Assembly: GCF_025145645.1 (NCBI RefSeq) | Contig: NZ_CP102252.1 | Span: 2,418,001-2,482,000, forward strand | DNA: 64,000 bases | Direction of reading: 5' to 3' | Source: Alistipes senegalensis JC50 | GTDB lineage: Bacteria > Bacteroidota > Bacteroidia > Bacteroidales > Rikenellaceae | Notes under the pieces: generated by a model | What the model saw: the letters and a program-made list of their open reading frames with translations, nothing else | What the model was told of the DNA's origin: nothing | The model's database searches: none | Made by a program: the position numbers and the translations under genes | Shown: positions 55,035 to 63,616 of the stretch, in pieces | Layout: the number at the start of each line of letters is the position of its first letter | Position numbering within the stretch: position 1 is the stretch's first letter

Positions 55035-55370
55035 TTACCAGTTTTTAGAGTTCGGTTTACGACGATGGGATGCGAGCATGGACTCGTTCTCTTCCTCAAA
55101 ACTTTGCGGTGCTGGATTTCTTCGGGAGGATTCCAGCCATCTGTCCAGCTCATCACGATAGATATAGAGATGCTTCCCTTGTTTGATAACCGGAATGTCA
55201 TCCTTTTTGACCTTGTAATAAAAGGTTGACAACGGCATTTTAAGATAGTTGCAAGCCTCCTGTACGGTCATGGGGACGTGCGTGTTCTCTTTGGTTTCGT
55301 ACTGCTGGGAAAATTTCTCCGTAAGCAGTTTTTCCATACTTGCGATTCTGTCGCATAGTTCGCCTACCAC
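55035..55370 (-). CDS. Excisionase-like HTH protein
   Basis: This 111-residue protein has a helix-turn-helix of the excisionase/MerR type (TVQEACNYLKMPLSTFYYKVKKDDIPVIKQGKHLYI, key residues NYLKMPLSTFYYKV). It is preceded by a coiled N-terminal segment. These small proteins sit near integrase genes in Bacteroides elements and control excision or gene expression. It ends two bases before the RepA-like gene, in the same operon. Confidence 0.85.
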   Translation of the reverse strand: MVGELCDRIASMEKLLTEKFSQQYETKENTHVPMTVQEACNYLKMPLSTFYYKVKKDDIPVIKQGKHLYIYRDELDRWLESSRRNPAPQSFEEENESMLASHRRKPNSKNW

Positions 55371-55491
55371 AGTCGGCAGGTCGTTGAATGTCAGTTATAC
55401 TCTTTTAATCGTTTAATATGCTGCGAACCAACTCAATGAAACCTTGCAGAACAATACAGACCGGATTAATTATTTCATCTGCATACGTTTT

Positions 55492-56265
55492 TTATTGTGA
55501 GTCATCATTATCTGCATCCAAATGGAAACGATAGTCGCCTTTATCGGGTACATCAATGGGAATCTGACTTGTAACATGGTCTCTCAAATTGAGCCTGAGA
55601 TATTCATGTGTAGCGTTTACGAGTTCGTGTGGAAATGACGCCTTGATAAAAGCTGCTCTTTTTACCAAGGGTATTCCCAAGCGTTCACCTACATTCCATG
55701 CCAGATGGCGAAGTCCCGGCGACCTCAGCGGATTGTCTATATTTGAGCGAATGGGCTTGTATAAGTCATATCTACCACAAGCCATATATTCTATATTGGA
55801 AATGAGGATTGAAATAGCTTCTTTAGACAGATAGGGAGCGGTTTTAATAGTTACATATTCACGAATAGCATTCATGACTTCTACTTGTCTTTCTGCTTCT
55901 TTCTTTTTGATGTTCTCCAACAGTGTGTCATAATTATCTATAACTGAGTCATTGGGCTGTTCAATGGTTTGAACTTCATTTGCACAATCGTCTTTTATCT
56001 CGAAATCAGAGTCAAAAACAAGCGGAGATTGCCAACCAAAAGAAAAATCGATTGGATTCTTCGTCAGCCATTTATAGAAAGATCGTTGTAACAGACCGCA
56101 TAATAAAATTGTTGTTACAAGTCCGAGTATTAGCGGAGTTGTTATCTTCATGATATTGATCTCGTGGCAGGCGAAAAGATAAGTGTCTATCGCAGTATAG
56201 GTGATTACCGACAGCGCAAGAACAAAGTTTATTCTTTGAGTACGAATTCGAGTCCTATTTGTCAT
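55492..56265 (-). CDS. Membrane protein of unknown family
   Basis: This 257-residue protein has two N-terminal hydrophobic helices (about 12-30 and 38-60) and a cytosolic region with a short coiled segment (LENIKKKEAERQVEVMN) and a helical C-terminal half (KTAPYLSKEAISILISNIEYM). A -7 box on the minus strand (TAACTTTG) lies at 56296-56303. I do not recognise a domain. Its constant place between the excisionase-like gene and the integrase suggests a role in maintenance or mobility of the element. Confidence 0.65.
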   Translation of the reverse strand: MTNRTRIRTQRINFVLALSVITYTAIDTYLFACHEINIMKITTPLILGLVTTILLCGLLQRSFYKWLTKNPIDFSFGWQSPLVFDSDFEIKDDCANEVQTIEQPNDSVIDNYDTLLENIKKKEAERQVEVMNAIREYVTIKTAPYLSKEAISILISNIEYMACGRYDLYKPIRSNIDNPLRSPGLRHLAWNVGERLGIPLVKRAAFIKASFPHELVNATHEYLRLNLRDHVTSQIPIDVPDKGDYRFHLDADNDDSQ

Positions 56266-56366
56266 ATACAGTTAATGTTGGGAGTGATTATGCCGCAAAG
56301 TTATGTGCCGTATTCCAGATACTTATAATTGGTGATGACAAACCGCCCAATATTGGTAAAAATAAT

Positions 56367-56406
56367 AGGTATAGTATGATTTTGGGCTAAAAATCATACT
56401 ATACCT
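56367..56406 (-). terminator. Long hairpin downstream of the integrase
   Basis: AGGTATAGTATGATTTT (56367-56383) pairs with AAAATCATACTATACCT (56390-56406), a 17-bp perfect stem with a six-base loop. It lies 26 bases after the integrase stop and is probably its terminator. Confidence 0.75.
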
Positions 56407-56431
56407 GTACAAATGGAGGCTAAAATCGTTA

Positions 56432-57547
56432 TCAATCTTTCCTTGTCAGGGTAATTTTCTTGCTGGCTTCCCGTTTGTTGGCATCGACCACCTTGATATA
56501 CCTTTGCGTGGTGGTGATACTCTTGTGCGCCATGATGCTCTGTATGGTGCGGATGTCCGTCCCAGCAGCAGCTTGTAGCGAGGCGAATGTTCTCCGGTAC
56601 GAGTGGAATGTGATGTCCTTGGTAATTCCGGCAGAACGAATCCACTCTTTCATCGGGATTTGCGTCCAGCTACGCATAAGTCCCTTGAATACCAAACCTT
56701 TCTTTTCAGAACTATAGCCTATCAATCCCAATGCCTCCTCGCTGATGGGAATGATGTCTTCCGCTTTGTTCTTTTGCGTAATGATGTGTACGCATTTCCC
56801 TCCGGCTGAGTAGTCTACAATATCTTCCCAGTATAGGGCGAGAATATCACTGATACGTAAACTGGTCATACAGGCAAACAGCGATGCGATTTTCAGAATA
56901 GGTTTCTTACAAGGTGTTTCGGCCAACTTGTACAGCTCCTCTACCGACAAGGCTTCTTTCATTACATCCTCTGTCTCTATCTTTTCCAAAAAATCATTGA
57001 CATTGGTCTTTATCATTCCATTACGGTAGAGAATTTTCAGGAATCCCCTGAAAGTAGACCAATATCCTGATGCGGAGTTCCGTGTGATGGGTCCATTGCG
57101 CCTCAGCTTTTTGGCACTCAGCAAGTATTCCCGAAATTTGTTACATAGGTCGATGTCAATCTCCTCAAAGGTACATTTGTCATGTACGAAGTTTCTGAAA
57201 TGGAGATAGACGAACTCCCATTTCTGGTCATGCTTACGGAGCTGTTTGCGATAATACTCCAAGAAATCGGCTTTGAGTTTGTACCTGTCGAAGAAATCAT
57301 ACCGTTCATTCACCACAGATTCAAACCTACGGCAACGTATGGCTTCGGCTTTCTCGGTCATTACTTCGTTGAAGTTCTGTTCACGCTTGTTTCTCGGATT
57401 GGCATATACGTAAATACCAAGCGACTCATGGCGGATAACTTTCATTGTTTCCTTGTCTCTATACCCAGGATAATAATCCAGATAAAACGACAGCATCCTG
57501 TTTTTCAAAGGACGAGTTCTTAATGTTACGGTTTTACAATCGTTCAT
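56432..57547 (-). CDS. int: Tyrosine integrase of the mobile element
   Basis: The start at 57547 (MNDCKTVTLRTRPLKNRM) gives 371 residues; a longer version from 57592 is possible. An arm-binding N-terminal region precedes a SAM-like domain (about 105-200). The catalytic domain has Arg in TSLRISDILAL, Lys in ITQKNKAEDI, H-x-x-R in FHSYRRTFA, His in MAHKSITT and Tyr in TTQRYIKV. It is close to the right end of the element, as usual for integrases. It likely catalyses insertion and excision of the whole element. Confidence 0.93.
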   Translation of the reverse strand: MNDCKTVTLRTRPLKNRMLSFYLDYYPGYRDKETMKVIRHESLGIYVYANPRNKREQNFNEVMTEKAEAIRCRRFESVVNERYDFFDRYKLKADFLEYYRKQLRKHDQKWEFVYLHFRNFVHDKCTFEEIDIDLCNKFREYLLSAKKLRRNGPITRNSASGYWSTFRGFLKILYRNGMIKTNVNDFLEKIETEDVMKEALSVEELYKLAETPCKKPILKIASLFACMTSLRISDILALYWEDIVDYSAGGKCVHIITQKNKAEDIIPISEEALGLIGYSSEKKGLVFKGLMRSWTQIPMKEWIRSAGITKDITFHSYRRTFASLQAAAGTDIRTIQSIMAHKSITTTQRYIKVVDANKREASKKITLTRKD

Positions 57548-57664
57548 AGTGTTATATTTTTTATGGTTGTTATTAATTCGCTGGCAAATCACTGTAATGT
57601 AACCATGCAGACCACCTTCAGTGAAGATTAATTTTGGAATAATTTACGGTAGCCTATAATCAGG

Positions 57665-58543
57665 TTACTTACGGACACCCATAACCCGGTCAAAGTCCAC
57701 TTTCAGGAAGCGGACGAAGCGCCCGTTCTTCTCTCGGCTGATCTGATGGAATTGCAGAATATTATAAACCGAGTTACGGGAGAGTTTGAATTTTTCCATT
57801 GCCTCCTTGACGGTGTAGTATTCGGCCTTGCTCTCCTCCGCGCTGCTCTTCGAGAGGTCGAAGTGTAGCTTCGAGTAGTAGATCTGCCCGTGTTCTTTTT
57901 TCGATGGGATATTGTTGCGGTAGACGTGCGAGCGGATGGCGATGCGGGTCATGCCGTATTTCTCCTGAATCTCTTCGGGCGTGTACCACTCCGTCAGGTC
58001 GGAATCCACCTCATACTTGGCAAAGGCGGCGTCGATATGCTTCTTGCTGTAATAGTTGAACTGGCGGATTCTCACTTTCGGGACCTTGTGCTGTCGTGTA
58101 TAAGTCCATACCCATTTGGCATTGACCTTATATTTCTGTGCAATCTCTTCGGCGGTGTAATACTCGGTGATGTCGAAGTCCTCTTTGGGCACGACACGCT
58201 CGTAAGGTTTGGTTTTCATCATCAGTTCGATGTCCGCACGGCGGATGAGTGACTTCTTGCCGCTGATGCGTGAAGCCCGAAGTTTGGATTCCTTTACCAA
58301 TTTATATATGTATTGTCTGGTTACGCCCATCAACTTTGCTGCTTGGGCAAAAGAGAAGAAATCCTGTCCCTCGGCGGCTTGTCGAGGTTGTAGCAACTCT
58401 TGCGAGCGTTTCAACTGCCGCTTGCGTTCCCGGATGCGTTCTTTGTAGCTAAGATTGGAACACTGATGGCTACAATAGCAGGTCGTTGTCTTTTGGGCTA
58501 TAAATGGCTTTCCACACCATTGGCAAATTCTTTTTACTTCCAT
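57665..58543 (-). CDS. Zinc-ribbon protein with several HTH modules
   Basis: This 292-residue protein starts with a zinc-ribbon motif (CQWCGKPF..CYCSHQCSN). Four excisionase-like helix-turn-helix modules follow: FAQAAKLMGVTRQYIYKLV, TAEEIAQKYKVNAKWVWTY, TPEEIQEKYGMTRIAIRSH and TVKEAMEKFKLSRNSVYNI. Such multi-HTH proteins sit beside integrases in Bacteroides mobilizable elements and probably bind repeated sites at the ends. It is the gene nearest the right end. Confidence 0.85.
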   Translation of the reverse strand: MEVKRICQWCGKPFIAQKTTTCYCSHQCSNLSYKERIRERKRQLKRSQELLQPRQAAEGQDFFSFAQAAKLMGVTRQYIYKLVKESKLRASRISGKKSLIRRADIELMMKTKPYERVVPKEDFDITEYYTAEEIAQKYKVNAKWVWTYTRQHKVPKVRIRQFNYYSKKHIDAAFAKYEVDSDLTEWYTPEEIQEKYGMTRIAIRSHVYRNNIPSKKEHGQIYYSKLHFDLSKSSAEESKAEYYTVKEAMEKFKLSRNSVYNILQFHQISREKNGRFVRFLKVDFDRVMGVRK

Positions 58544-58746
58544 GTTGTTTTCTCCATATTTTTAGTGAAACCATATAATTTTAATTTCGCTTTTTGTCTA
58601 CCTATGTAAACCATTGTCAACACATGTTGTTGACTACCTCAGTGTGACAGCGGGGACAAACCCCAATTTGTTTCGCGGTAGAAATACGGTAGAAAAATAT
58701 GGTGAACAACACTATCCAATCGCTATGAACTGGATTTTTGGCAAAC
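58544..58746. other. Right-end region of the mobile element
   Basis: The 203 bases hold a tandem-like pair GGTAGAAATACGGTAGAAAA (58675-58695), possible integrase arm or core sites, and an AACAAATTGGGGTTTGTCCCC-type hairpin (58660-58670 region). The attachment site should lie left of the mnmE terminator, but no matching copy at the left end was found. Confidence 0.4.
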
Positions 58747-58771
58747 AAAAAAGCCGCTGAATTTCAGCGAC
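58747..58771 (-). terminator. Terminator of mnmE
   Basis: On the minus strand, GTCGCTGAA/TTCAGCGGC forms a stem with one mismatch, followed by TTTTTT. It lies 45 bases after the mnmE stop and marks the host side of the junction. Confidence 0.75.
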
Positions 58772-58815
58772 TTCATTACAGTTGGTTCTAATTCGTTGCG
58801 TTTAATTGCGATATA

Positions 58816-60171
58816 TCATTTCCCGATGCAAAATTTCGAAAAGATATTTTGAAGGACTTCGTCGGGGACGATGGCGCCGCGGGCGGTGATGGAACCGAGA
58901 GCGTGGATGACCTGGCGGATCTCTTCGCTCAACAAGTCGGCGGGAAGCCCGTTGCCCAAGCCGTCGAGAGCCCGATCGAGAGCCTCGCGGGCCGTCGTGA
59001 GGGCTTCGTAATGGCGGCTGTTCGAAACGACCGGATCGCCGTGGTAGAGTGCGTCGGTATCGACTGCCCGGCGCAGGGCTTCGCACAGCCGGTCGAGACC
59101 CGTGCCCTGTTTCGCCGAGATGCCGATGATGTTTTCGGGAAGCGTCAGCGACGCGGGAGCCCGGTCGATTTTGTTTGCGACGGTCAGGAGCTTCTGATCG
59201 GGACGGAGCGCGAAATCGGGCTCGGGAACCGCGGCTGCGAGGGCCGAAGCGTCAATCAGGTGGATGACGAGCTGCGCCCGCCGGATGCTCTCCATCGTGC
59301 GTTCGATGCCCATGCGTTCCAGGCGGTCGTCGGTCGAGCGGATGCCCGCCGTGTCGAGGAACCGGAAAAGGATGCCGCCGATGTTGGCCCGCTCCTCGAT
59401 CACGTCGCGCGTCGTGCCGGCGATTTCCGAGACCATCGCGCGCTCCTCGTTGAGCAGGCGGTTCAGCAGCGTCGATTTTCCTACGTTCGGGGCTCCGGCG
59501 ATCGCCACGGCGACACCCTCCTTGATGGCGTTGCCCAGCGAAAACGAACTGCGCAGGCGGTCGATCTCGGCTCCGATGCGCTGCATTGTCTCGCGCAGTG
59601 CCGTCCGGTCGGCGAACTCCACGTCCTCCTCCGAAAAGTCCAGTTCCAGTTCCAGCAGCGAGGTGAGGTTCAGGAGTTTGTCGCGCAGGCGTTCCAGCTC
59701 GTCGGAATACCCGCCGCGCATCTGCGTCGAGGCCAGCGCATGCGCCGCGCGCGACGAGGCGGCAATGGTGTCGGCCACGGCTTCGGCCTGCGAAAGATCG
59801 AGCTTCCCGGCCAGATAGGCCCGTATGGTGAACTCCCCGGGCTGGGCCATGCGTCCGCCCGCGGCGGTCAGCAGACGGAGGATTTCCGATACGATGTAGG
59901 ACGATCCGTGACACGAGATTTCGACCGAATCCTCGCCCGTGTAGGAGTGCGGCGCACGGAACACCGTGGCCAGCACGTCGTCCACGATGCGGTCGCCGTC
60001 CATGATCTCTCCGTAGTGCACCGTGTATCCGTCGGCTTCGGCGAGCGGCTTCCGGCCCCGGAACACCCGGTCGCAGAGGGCGAAAGCCTCCCGGCCGCTC
60101 ACGCGGACGACTGCGATGGCCCCTCCTGCGGCGGTTGCGGGGGCGACGATGGTATCGTGATCGGGAATCAT
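58816..60171 (-). CDS. mnmE: tRNA modification GTPase MnmE
   Basis: MnmE works with MnmG to add a carboxymethylaminomethyl group to the wobble uridine of some tRNAs. The 451-residue protein has the N-terminal formyl-THF-binding domain (TIVAPATAAGGAIAVVRVSG), the GTPase motifs G1 (GAPNVGKST), G2 (TTRDV), G3 (DTAG) and G4 (NKID), and the C-terminal CIGK with the catalytic cysteine. Length is typical. It is followed by a terminator, beyond which the mobile element begins. Confidence 0.97.
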   Translation of the reverse strand: MIPDHDTIVAPATAAGGAIAVVRVSGREAFALCDRVFRGRKPLAEADGYTVHYGEIMDGDRIVDDVLATVFRAPHSYTGEDSVEISCHGSSYIVSEILRLLTAAGGRMAQPGEFTIRAYLAGKLDLSQAEAVADTIAASSRAAHALASTQMRGGYSDELERLRDKLLNLTSLLELELDFSEEDVEFADRTALRETMQRIGAEIDRLRSSFSLGNAIKEGVAVAIAGAPNVGKSTLLNRLLNEERAMVSEIAGTTRDVIEERANIGGILFRFLDTAGIRSTDDRLERMGIERTMESIRRAQLVIHLIDASALAAAVPEPDFALRPDQKLLTVANKIDRAPASLTLPENIIGISAKQGTGLDRLCEALRRAVDTDALYHGDPVVSNSRHYEALTTAREALDRALDGLGNGLPADLLSEEIRQVIHALGSITARGAIVPDEVLQNIFSKFCIGK

Positions 60172-60175
60172 GCCG

Positions 60176-61555
60176 TTATCTGCCTTCGATGCGGAGCCGC
60201 TGTCCGATGCGGAGTTTGTGGGCGCTCTTGAGGTTGTTCCAGCGCATGATCTGCGTCGTGGTCACCCGGTAGCGCCGGGCTATGGCGCCCAGCGTGTCGC
60301 CCTTCTTGACCACATAGACCGAGCCGCTGCGCTCCTGGCGCTTCTTGTCGAGGTTAGCCGGATTGATGTACTCTTTGAGGTACATCGAGTCTTTGGCGTG
60401 AATCTCGGGTTCGTGGGCGATGTACTGCATGACGTAGCGCTGCGGCAGGACCAGCGTGTAGGGCTTGGTCGTCGCCGGGATGATGTCGAGCTTGTACTGG
60501 GGATTGAGCTGGCGCAGGGTTTCGACCGGCAGGTCGATCGTCGAGGAGATCTGTTCGAAGTGCATCAGCCGGTTCACCCGGATCGTGTCCACCGAAAGCG
60601 GAATCGGTGCCTCGGTGGGTTCGATGCCGTGCTGGCGATGATAGGCATAGGCGTACGACGCCCCGATGAAGGCCGGCACATAGCCGCGCGTCTCGCGGGG
60701 CAGGTAGTCGTAAATCTCCCAGAAATTCTTGCCTCCCGAACGGGCGATGGCCTTGTTGACGTTGCCCGGGCCGCAGTTGTAGGCGGCGATGACCAGCGAC
60801 CAGTCGTTGTAGATGGCGTAGAGGTCTTTCAGATAGCGGCAGGCGGCTTGCGTGGCGCGGTAGGGGTCGCGGCGTTCATCGACCAGCGAGTTGACTTCCA
60901 GTCCGTAGCTCTTTCCGGTCGTGGGCATGAACTGCCACAGCCCGACGGCGCCCATCGGCGATACGGCCGTGGGCGAGAGCGCCGACTCGATGACCGGCAG
61001 GGCGCGCAACTCGACGGGCAGCCCTTCGCGGAGCAGCTCCTCTTCGATGATCGGGAAATAGTACTGCGACATGCCGAGGATGCGGCTGATCGTGCCGTAG
61101 CGCGAGCCGGTGTAGCGGTTGATGTAGCCTTTTACGATGCTGTTGTAGGGGAACTGGATCGGCGACGCGAGGTCCAGCAGCCGCCGGGCGTAGACCGAAT
61201 CGGGGGTGGTGTCCGCTACCACGGTGGAGTCTTCGAGAATGTATTGCTTGAAAAATTCGCTGTATGCGTCCTGACGCTGGCGTTCGCGCCACACGGCCAG
61301 CAGCGAGTCGGTCTGTTCGGGGGTGAAATCCGGCGTCATGTCGCTGACGGGCGGTTCTTCGGCGGATTCGGGTGCTGGGCCGAGGTCGGGTTCCGGCTCC
61401 GGGCAGACGGTCTTTTCCGCCGGAGCGACTGCCGGGGCGGGGATTTCGGTCTCGGCCTTTTTCTTGTCGCGGCGTTTCTTGCGGGGGCTGCGGTCGAAAG
61501 CCGACGCCTCGGCGGCGACGGCCAGCAGCAGCGCTATGGTCAGGAGTTTCTTCAT
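60176..61555 (-). CDS. Lytic transglycosylase (MltD-like) with LysM
   Basis: This 459-residue protein has a signal peptide, a long charged linker (about 20-125) and an SLT domain (about 150-310; catalytic Glu in VIESALSPTAVSP, plus GLWQFMPTTGK and AYNCGPGNVNKA). It ends in a single LysM domain (KKGDTLGAIARRYRV to RIGQRLRI). It cleaves peptidoglycan glycan strands in the periplasm with formation of 1,6-anhydro products. It ends four bases before mnmE and starts three bases after the DUF5683 gene stop, so these genes form an operon. Confidence 0.92.
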   Translation of the reverse strand: MKKLLTIALLLAVAAEASAFDRSPRKKRRDKKKAETEIPAPAVAPAEKTVCPEPEPDLGPAPESAEEPPVSDMTPDFTPEQTDSLLAVWRERQRQDAYSEFFKQYILEDSTVVADTTPDSVYARRLLDLASPIQFPYNSIVKGYINRYTGSRYGTISRILGMSQYYFPIIEEELLREGLPVELRALPVIESALSPTAVSPMGAVGLWQFMPTTGKSYGLEVNSLVDERRDPYRATQAACRYLKDLYAIYNDWSLVIAAYNCGPGNVNKAIARSGGKNFWEIYDYLPRETRGYVPAFIGASYAYAYHRQHGIEPTEAPIPLSVDTIRVNRLMHFEQISSTIDLPVETLRQLNPQYKLDIIPATTKPYTLVLPQRYVMQYIAHEPEIHAKDSMYLKEYINPANLDKKRQERSGSVYVVKKGDTLGAIARRYRVTTTQIMRWNNLKSAHKLRIGQRLRIEGR

Positions 61556-61558
61556 CGT

Positions 61559-62728
61559 CTAAAATTTGAGGCTCAAGTTGAATCCGAACACCGGGCGGTT
61601 GCCCCCGAGGGTGGGGACGTAGGTGTAGTCGACCAGCGGTTCGATGTTCATCGAGAGGTCGTCCGACACGTCGTAGTCCTTCAGGTGTGCATCGACGTGT
61701 GCGTCGACGATCTGCAGAACATAGAGCGCGCCCGAGATGATGATACAGAGGTCGCGGTTGCGCCGGTAGTTGTTCCGCAGGTTGCGGATAAACGAGGCCG
61801 AGTAGCGTCCGTGGAACTCGTCCGTCGGGCCGTCGGGGTATTTGTCCGGATTGTGCTCGTAGTCGCTCAGCAGGTTGTAGGCCTTTTTGAACCGCTGGTA
61901 GCCGCGGTTGTTCCAGTCGATGCAGTAGATCATCGAGGCGAATCCGCCCACGACGAACGGCACTTTCCAGTAGCTTTTGTTATAGATCTGTCCCGCGCCG
62001 GGGAAGATGCAGGCCAGCGTGGTGGCCTTCTTGACGTCCGACACGTCGTTGGTCTTGTAGCTCACGGCCGCGTCGCCGATGAAATAGATGTACGAGGCGA
62101 TCGTGATTCCGAGATAGGCTTGCCTCCGGGTGTTGCTGCGGATCATCTGCGATTGCAGGGCGTCGAGCTCCGGGGTGCGCGAGAGACTCACGTCCGTATA
62201 GGCTTCGTACTGCCGTTTGAGCGGTTTGTAGGTCTTGTTTTCGTGGATGTAGAGCCCCAGTCCGGTTCCCACCAGTCCGTAGAGGATCGGCAGTTTCCAG
62301 TATTGCTTGTTGTAGATCTGTCCGTAGCCGGGCAGCACGGTCGAGAGCCAGCACACCTTCGAGAGCGACATCGAGTCGCTCATCAGCCACCCTTTCTTGA
62401 AGACGCGGGTTTTGGGCGTGGTGTCGATGCCCAGCCGGGCGACTTCGAAACGGGCCAGCGCCAGCGAATCGAGATAGCGGCGGTCGTCGGTCCGCAGGGC
62501 CGAGACGGCCGCGGAGTCGGCGAGGTAGCCGGCCGTGGCGACCGAATCGTAGTGGAGGATGATCCTCGCCAGCTCCGCCGAGTCGCGTTTGGGACGGAGC
62601 GAATCCGGTTTTTCGAGCAGGCCGCCCCGTACGATGGTGCGCGCGCCGCGGTGGAGCTGGGCGCCGGCAGGCAGCCACAGCACGAGAGTTGCGGCGAGCA
62701 GCAGCAGTCTGGCCCGGATTCGTGTCAT
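61559..62728 (-). CDS. DUF5683 envelope protein
   Basis: The start at 62728 (MTRIRARLLLLAATLVLWLPAGA) gives a signal peptide and 389 residues. The pattern LPGYGQIYNKQYWKLPILYGLVG appears twice in related form (FPGAGQIYNKSYWKVPFVVGG), the hallmark of DUF5683, with several hydrophobic stretches. Function is unknown in this Bacteroidetes family; the context with ParB, a transglycosylase and MnmE suggests envelope or cell-cycle links. It starts eight bases after parB ends. Confidence 0.88.
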   Translation of the reverse strand: MTRIRARLLLLAATLVLWLPAGAQLHRGARTIVRGGLLEKPDSLRPKRDSAELARIILHYDSVATAGYLADSAAVSALRTDDRRYLDSLALARFEVARLGIDTTPKTRVFKKGWLMSDSMSLSKVCWLSTVLPGYGQIYNKQYWKLPILYGLVGTGLGLYIHENKTYKPLKRQYEAYTDVSLSRTPELDALQSQMIRSNTRRQAYLGITIASYIYFIGDAAVSYKTNDVSDVKKATTLACIFPGAGQIYNKSYWKVPFVVGGFASMIYCIDWNNRGYQRFKKAYNLLSDYEHNPDKYPDGPTDEFHGRYSASFIRNLRNNYRRNRDLCIIISGALYVLQIVDAHVDAHLKDYDVSDDLSMNIEPLVDYTYVPTLGGNRPVFGFNLSLKF

Positions 62729-62736
62729 GCGGTGTG

Positions 62737-63606
62737 TCAGGAGCGTTTGGCGAACCGTTCGATGAAGCGTTCGATGTCCTTGTCGTCGTCGAAGCCGATG
62801 ACGATCTTGCCGCCGCCGTTCTTGGCGCGTTTGATCGAGATCTCCTGCGAGAAGAATTTCTCCAGCTGCTCGACCAGCCGCAGGTAGCTGTCGGGATACT
62901 CTTCGTCCTCGGCCGGCTGTGCCGCGGCGGCCGGAGCCTCCGCGAGCGAACGGGACAGCTCTTCGGCCTGACGCACCGAAAGCCCCTTCTTGATGCACTT
63001 CTTCAACGCGCGCAGCTGCTGGTCGGCGGGCGCTCCGGCGATGGCCTTGGCGTGACCCATCGAGATCAGCCCTTCTTTGAGGGCGAGCTGCACTTCGTCG
63101 GGGAGTTTCAGCAGACGCAGGTAGTTCGACACCGACGAACGCTTCTTGCCCACCTTCTCCGAAAGTGCGTCCTGCGTGAGGTGGCACTCGTCGATCAGGC
63201 GCTGCATGCCCAGCGCGATTTCGATGGCGTTGAGGTCCTGGCGCTGGATGTTCTCCACGAGGGCCATGGCGTGCAGGTTCTCGTCGTCCACCTCGCGGAT
63301 GTAGGCCGGGAGGGTCGTCAGATCGGCGCGCTGCGCGGCCCGCCAGCGGCGTTCGCCGCTGATGATGATGTATTTGCCGTTGTCGGCCTTCTTCACCGTC
63401 ACGGGCTGGATGACGCCCAGCTGGCGGATCGAGTCGGCCAACTCGTCGAGGGCCTCCTCGTCGAACTGCGTGCGCGGCTGCGTGGGGTTGGGGATGATGT
63501 CGGCGATTTCGATCTCGGCCATCCGGCTCATCGGTTTGAGCTTGGCATCGACCGGATCGCTGCCGAAAATGGCGTCGAGGCCGCGTCCTAATCCTTTTTG
63601 TTTCAT
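62737..63606 (-). CDS. parB: Chromosome partition protein ParB
   Basis: This 289-residue protein has the N-terminal ParB/Spo0J domain with the CTP-binding GERRWRAAQRA motif (ISGERRWRA) and the P-motif near ENIQRQDLN. It has a helix-turn-helix (TQDALSEKVGKKRSSVSNYLRLL) that binds parS and a C-terminal dimerisation domain. It loads onto parS near the origin and works with ParA to move sister chromosomes. A parS site was not found in the window. Confidence 0.96.
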   Translation of the reverse strand: MKQKGLGRGLDAIFGSDPVDAKLKPMSRMAEIEIADIIPNPTQPRTQFDEEALDELADSIRQLGVIQPVTVKKADNGKYIIISGERRWRAAQRADLTTLPAYIREVDDENLHAMALVENIQRQDLNAIEIALGMQRLIDECHLTQDALSEKVGKKRSSVSNYLRLLKLPDEVQLALKEGLISMGHAKAIAGAPADQQLRALKKCIKKGLSVRQAEELSRSLAEAPAAAAQPAEDEEYPDSYLRLVEQLEKFFSQEISIKRAKNGGGKIVIGFDDDKDIERFIERFAKRS

Positions 63607-63616
63607 GTCGGTATCG

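Larger units (their letters stand above)
34020..58745. mobile_element. Integrated mobilizable element carrying a defence island
   Basis: The stretch is much richer in AT than both flanks. It has an integrase, an excisionase-like HTH protein, a RepA-like ATPase, MobC and a MobA relaxase at its right end, with cargo (XRE, ATPase, type I RM, IS110, Hachiman, RhuM) at its left. It lies between the fimbria-like locus and the native terminator of mnmE (58747-58771). It lacks conjugation (tra) genes, so it would depend on a helper for transfer. Both boundaries are estimated from composition and gene content; att sites were not identified. Confidence 0.75.

Noticed and set aside
58544..58815. A defined attachment site at the right end
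   Set aside because: No exact match between this region and the left end was found by eye, so no att site is called.
60170..62887. A 905-codon plus-strand frame opposite mltD, DUF5683 and parB
   Set aside because: It runs across three real minus-strand genes and reads as low-complexity arginine, valine and glycine; it is a shadow of codon bias.
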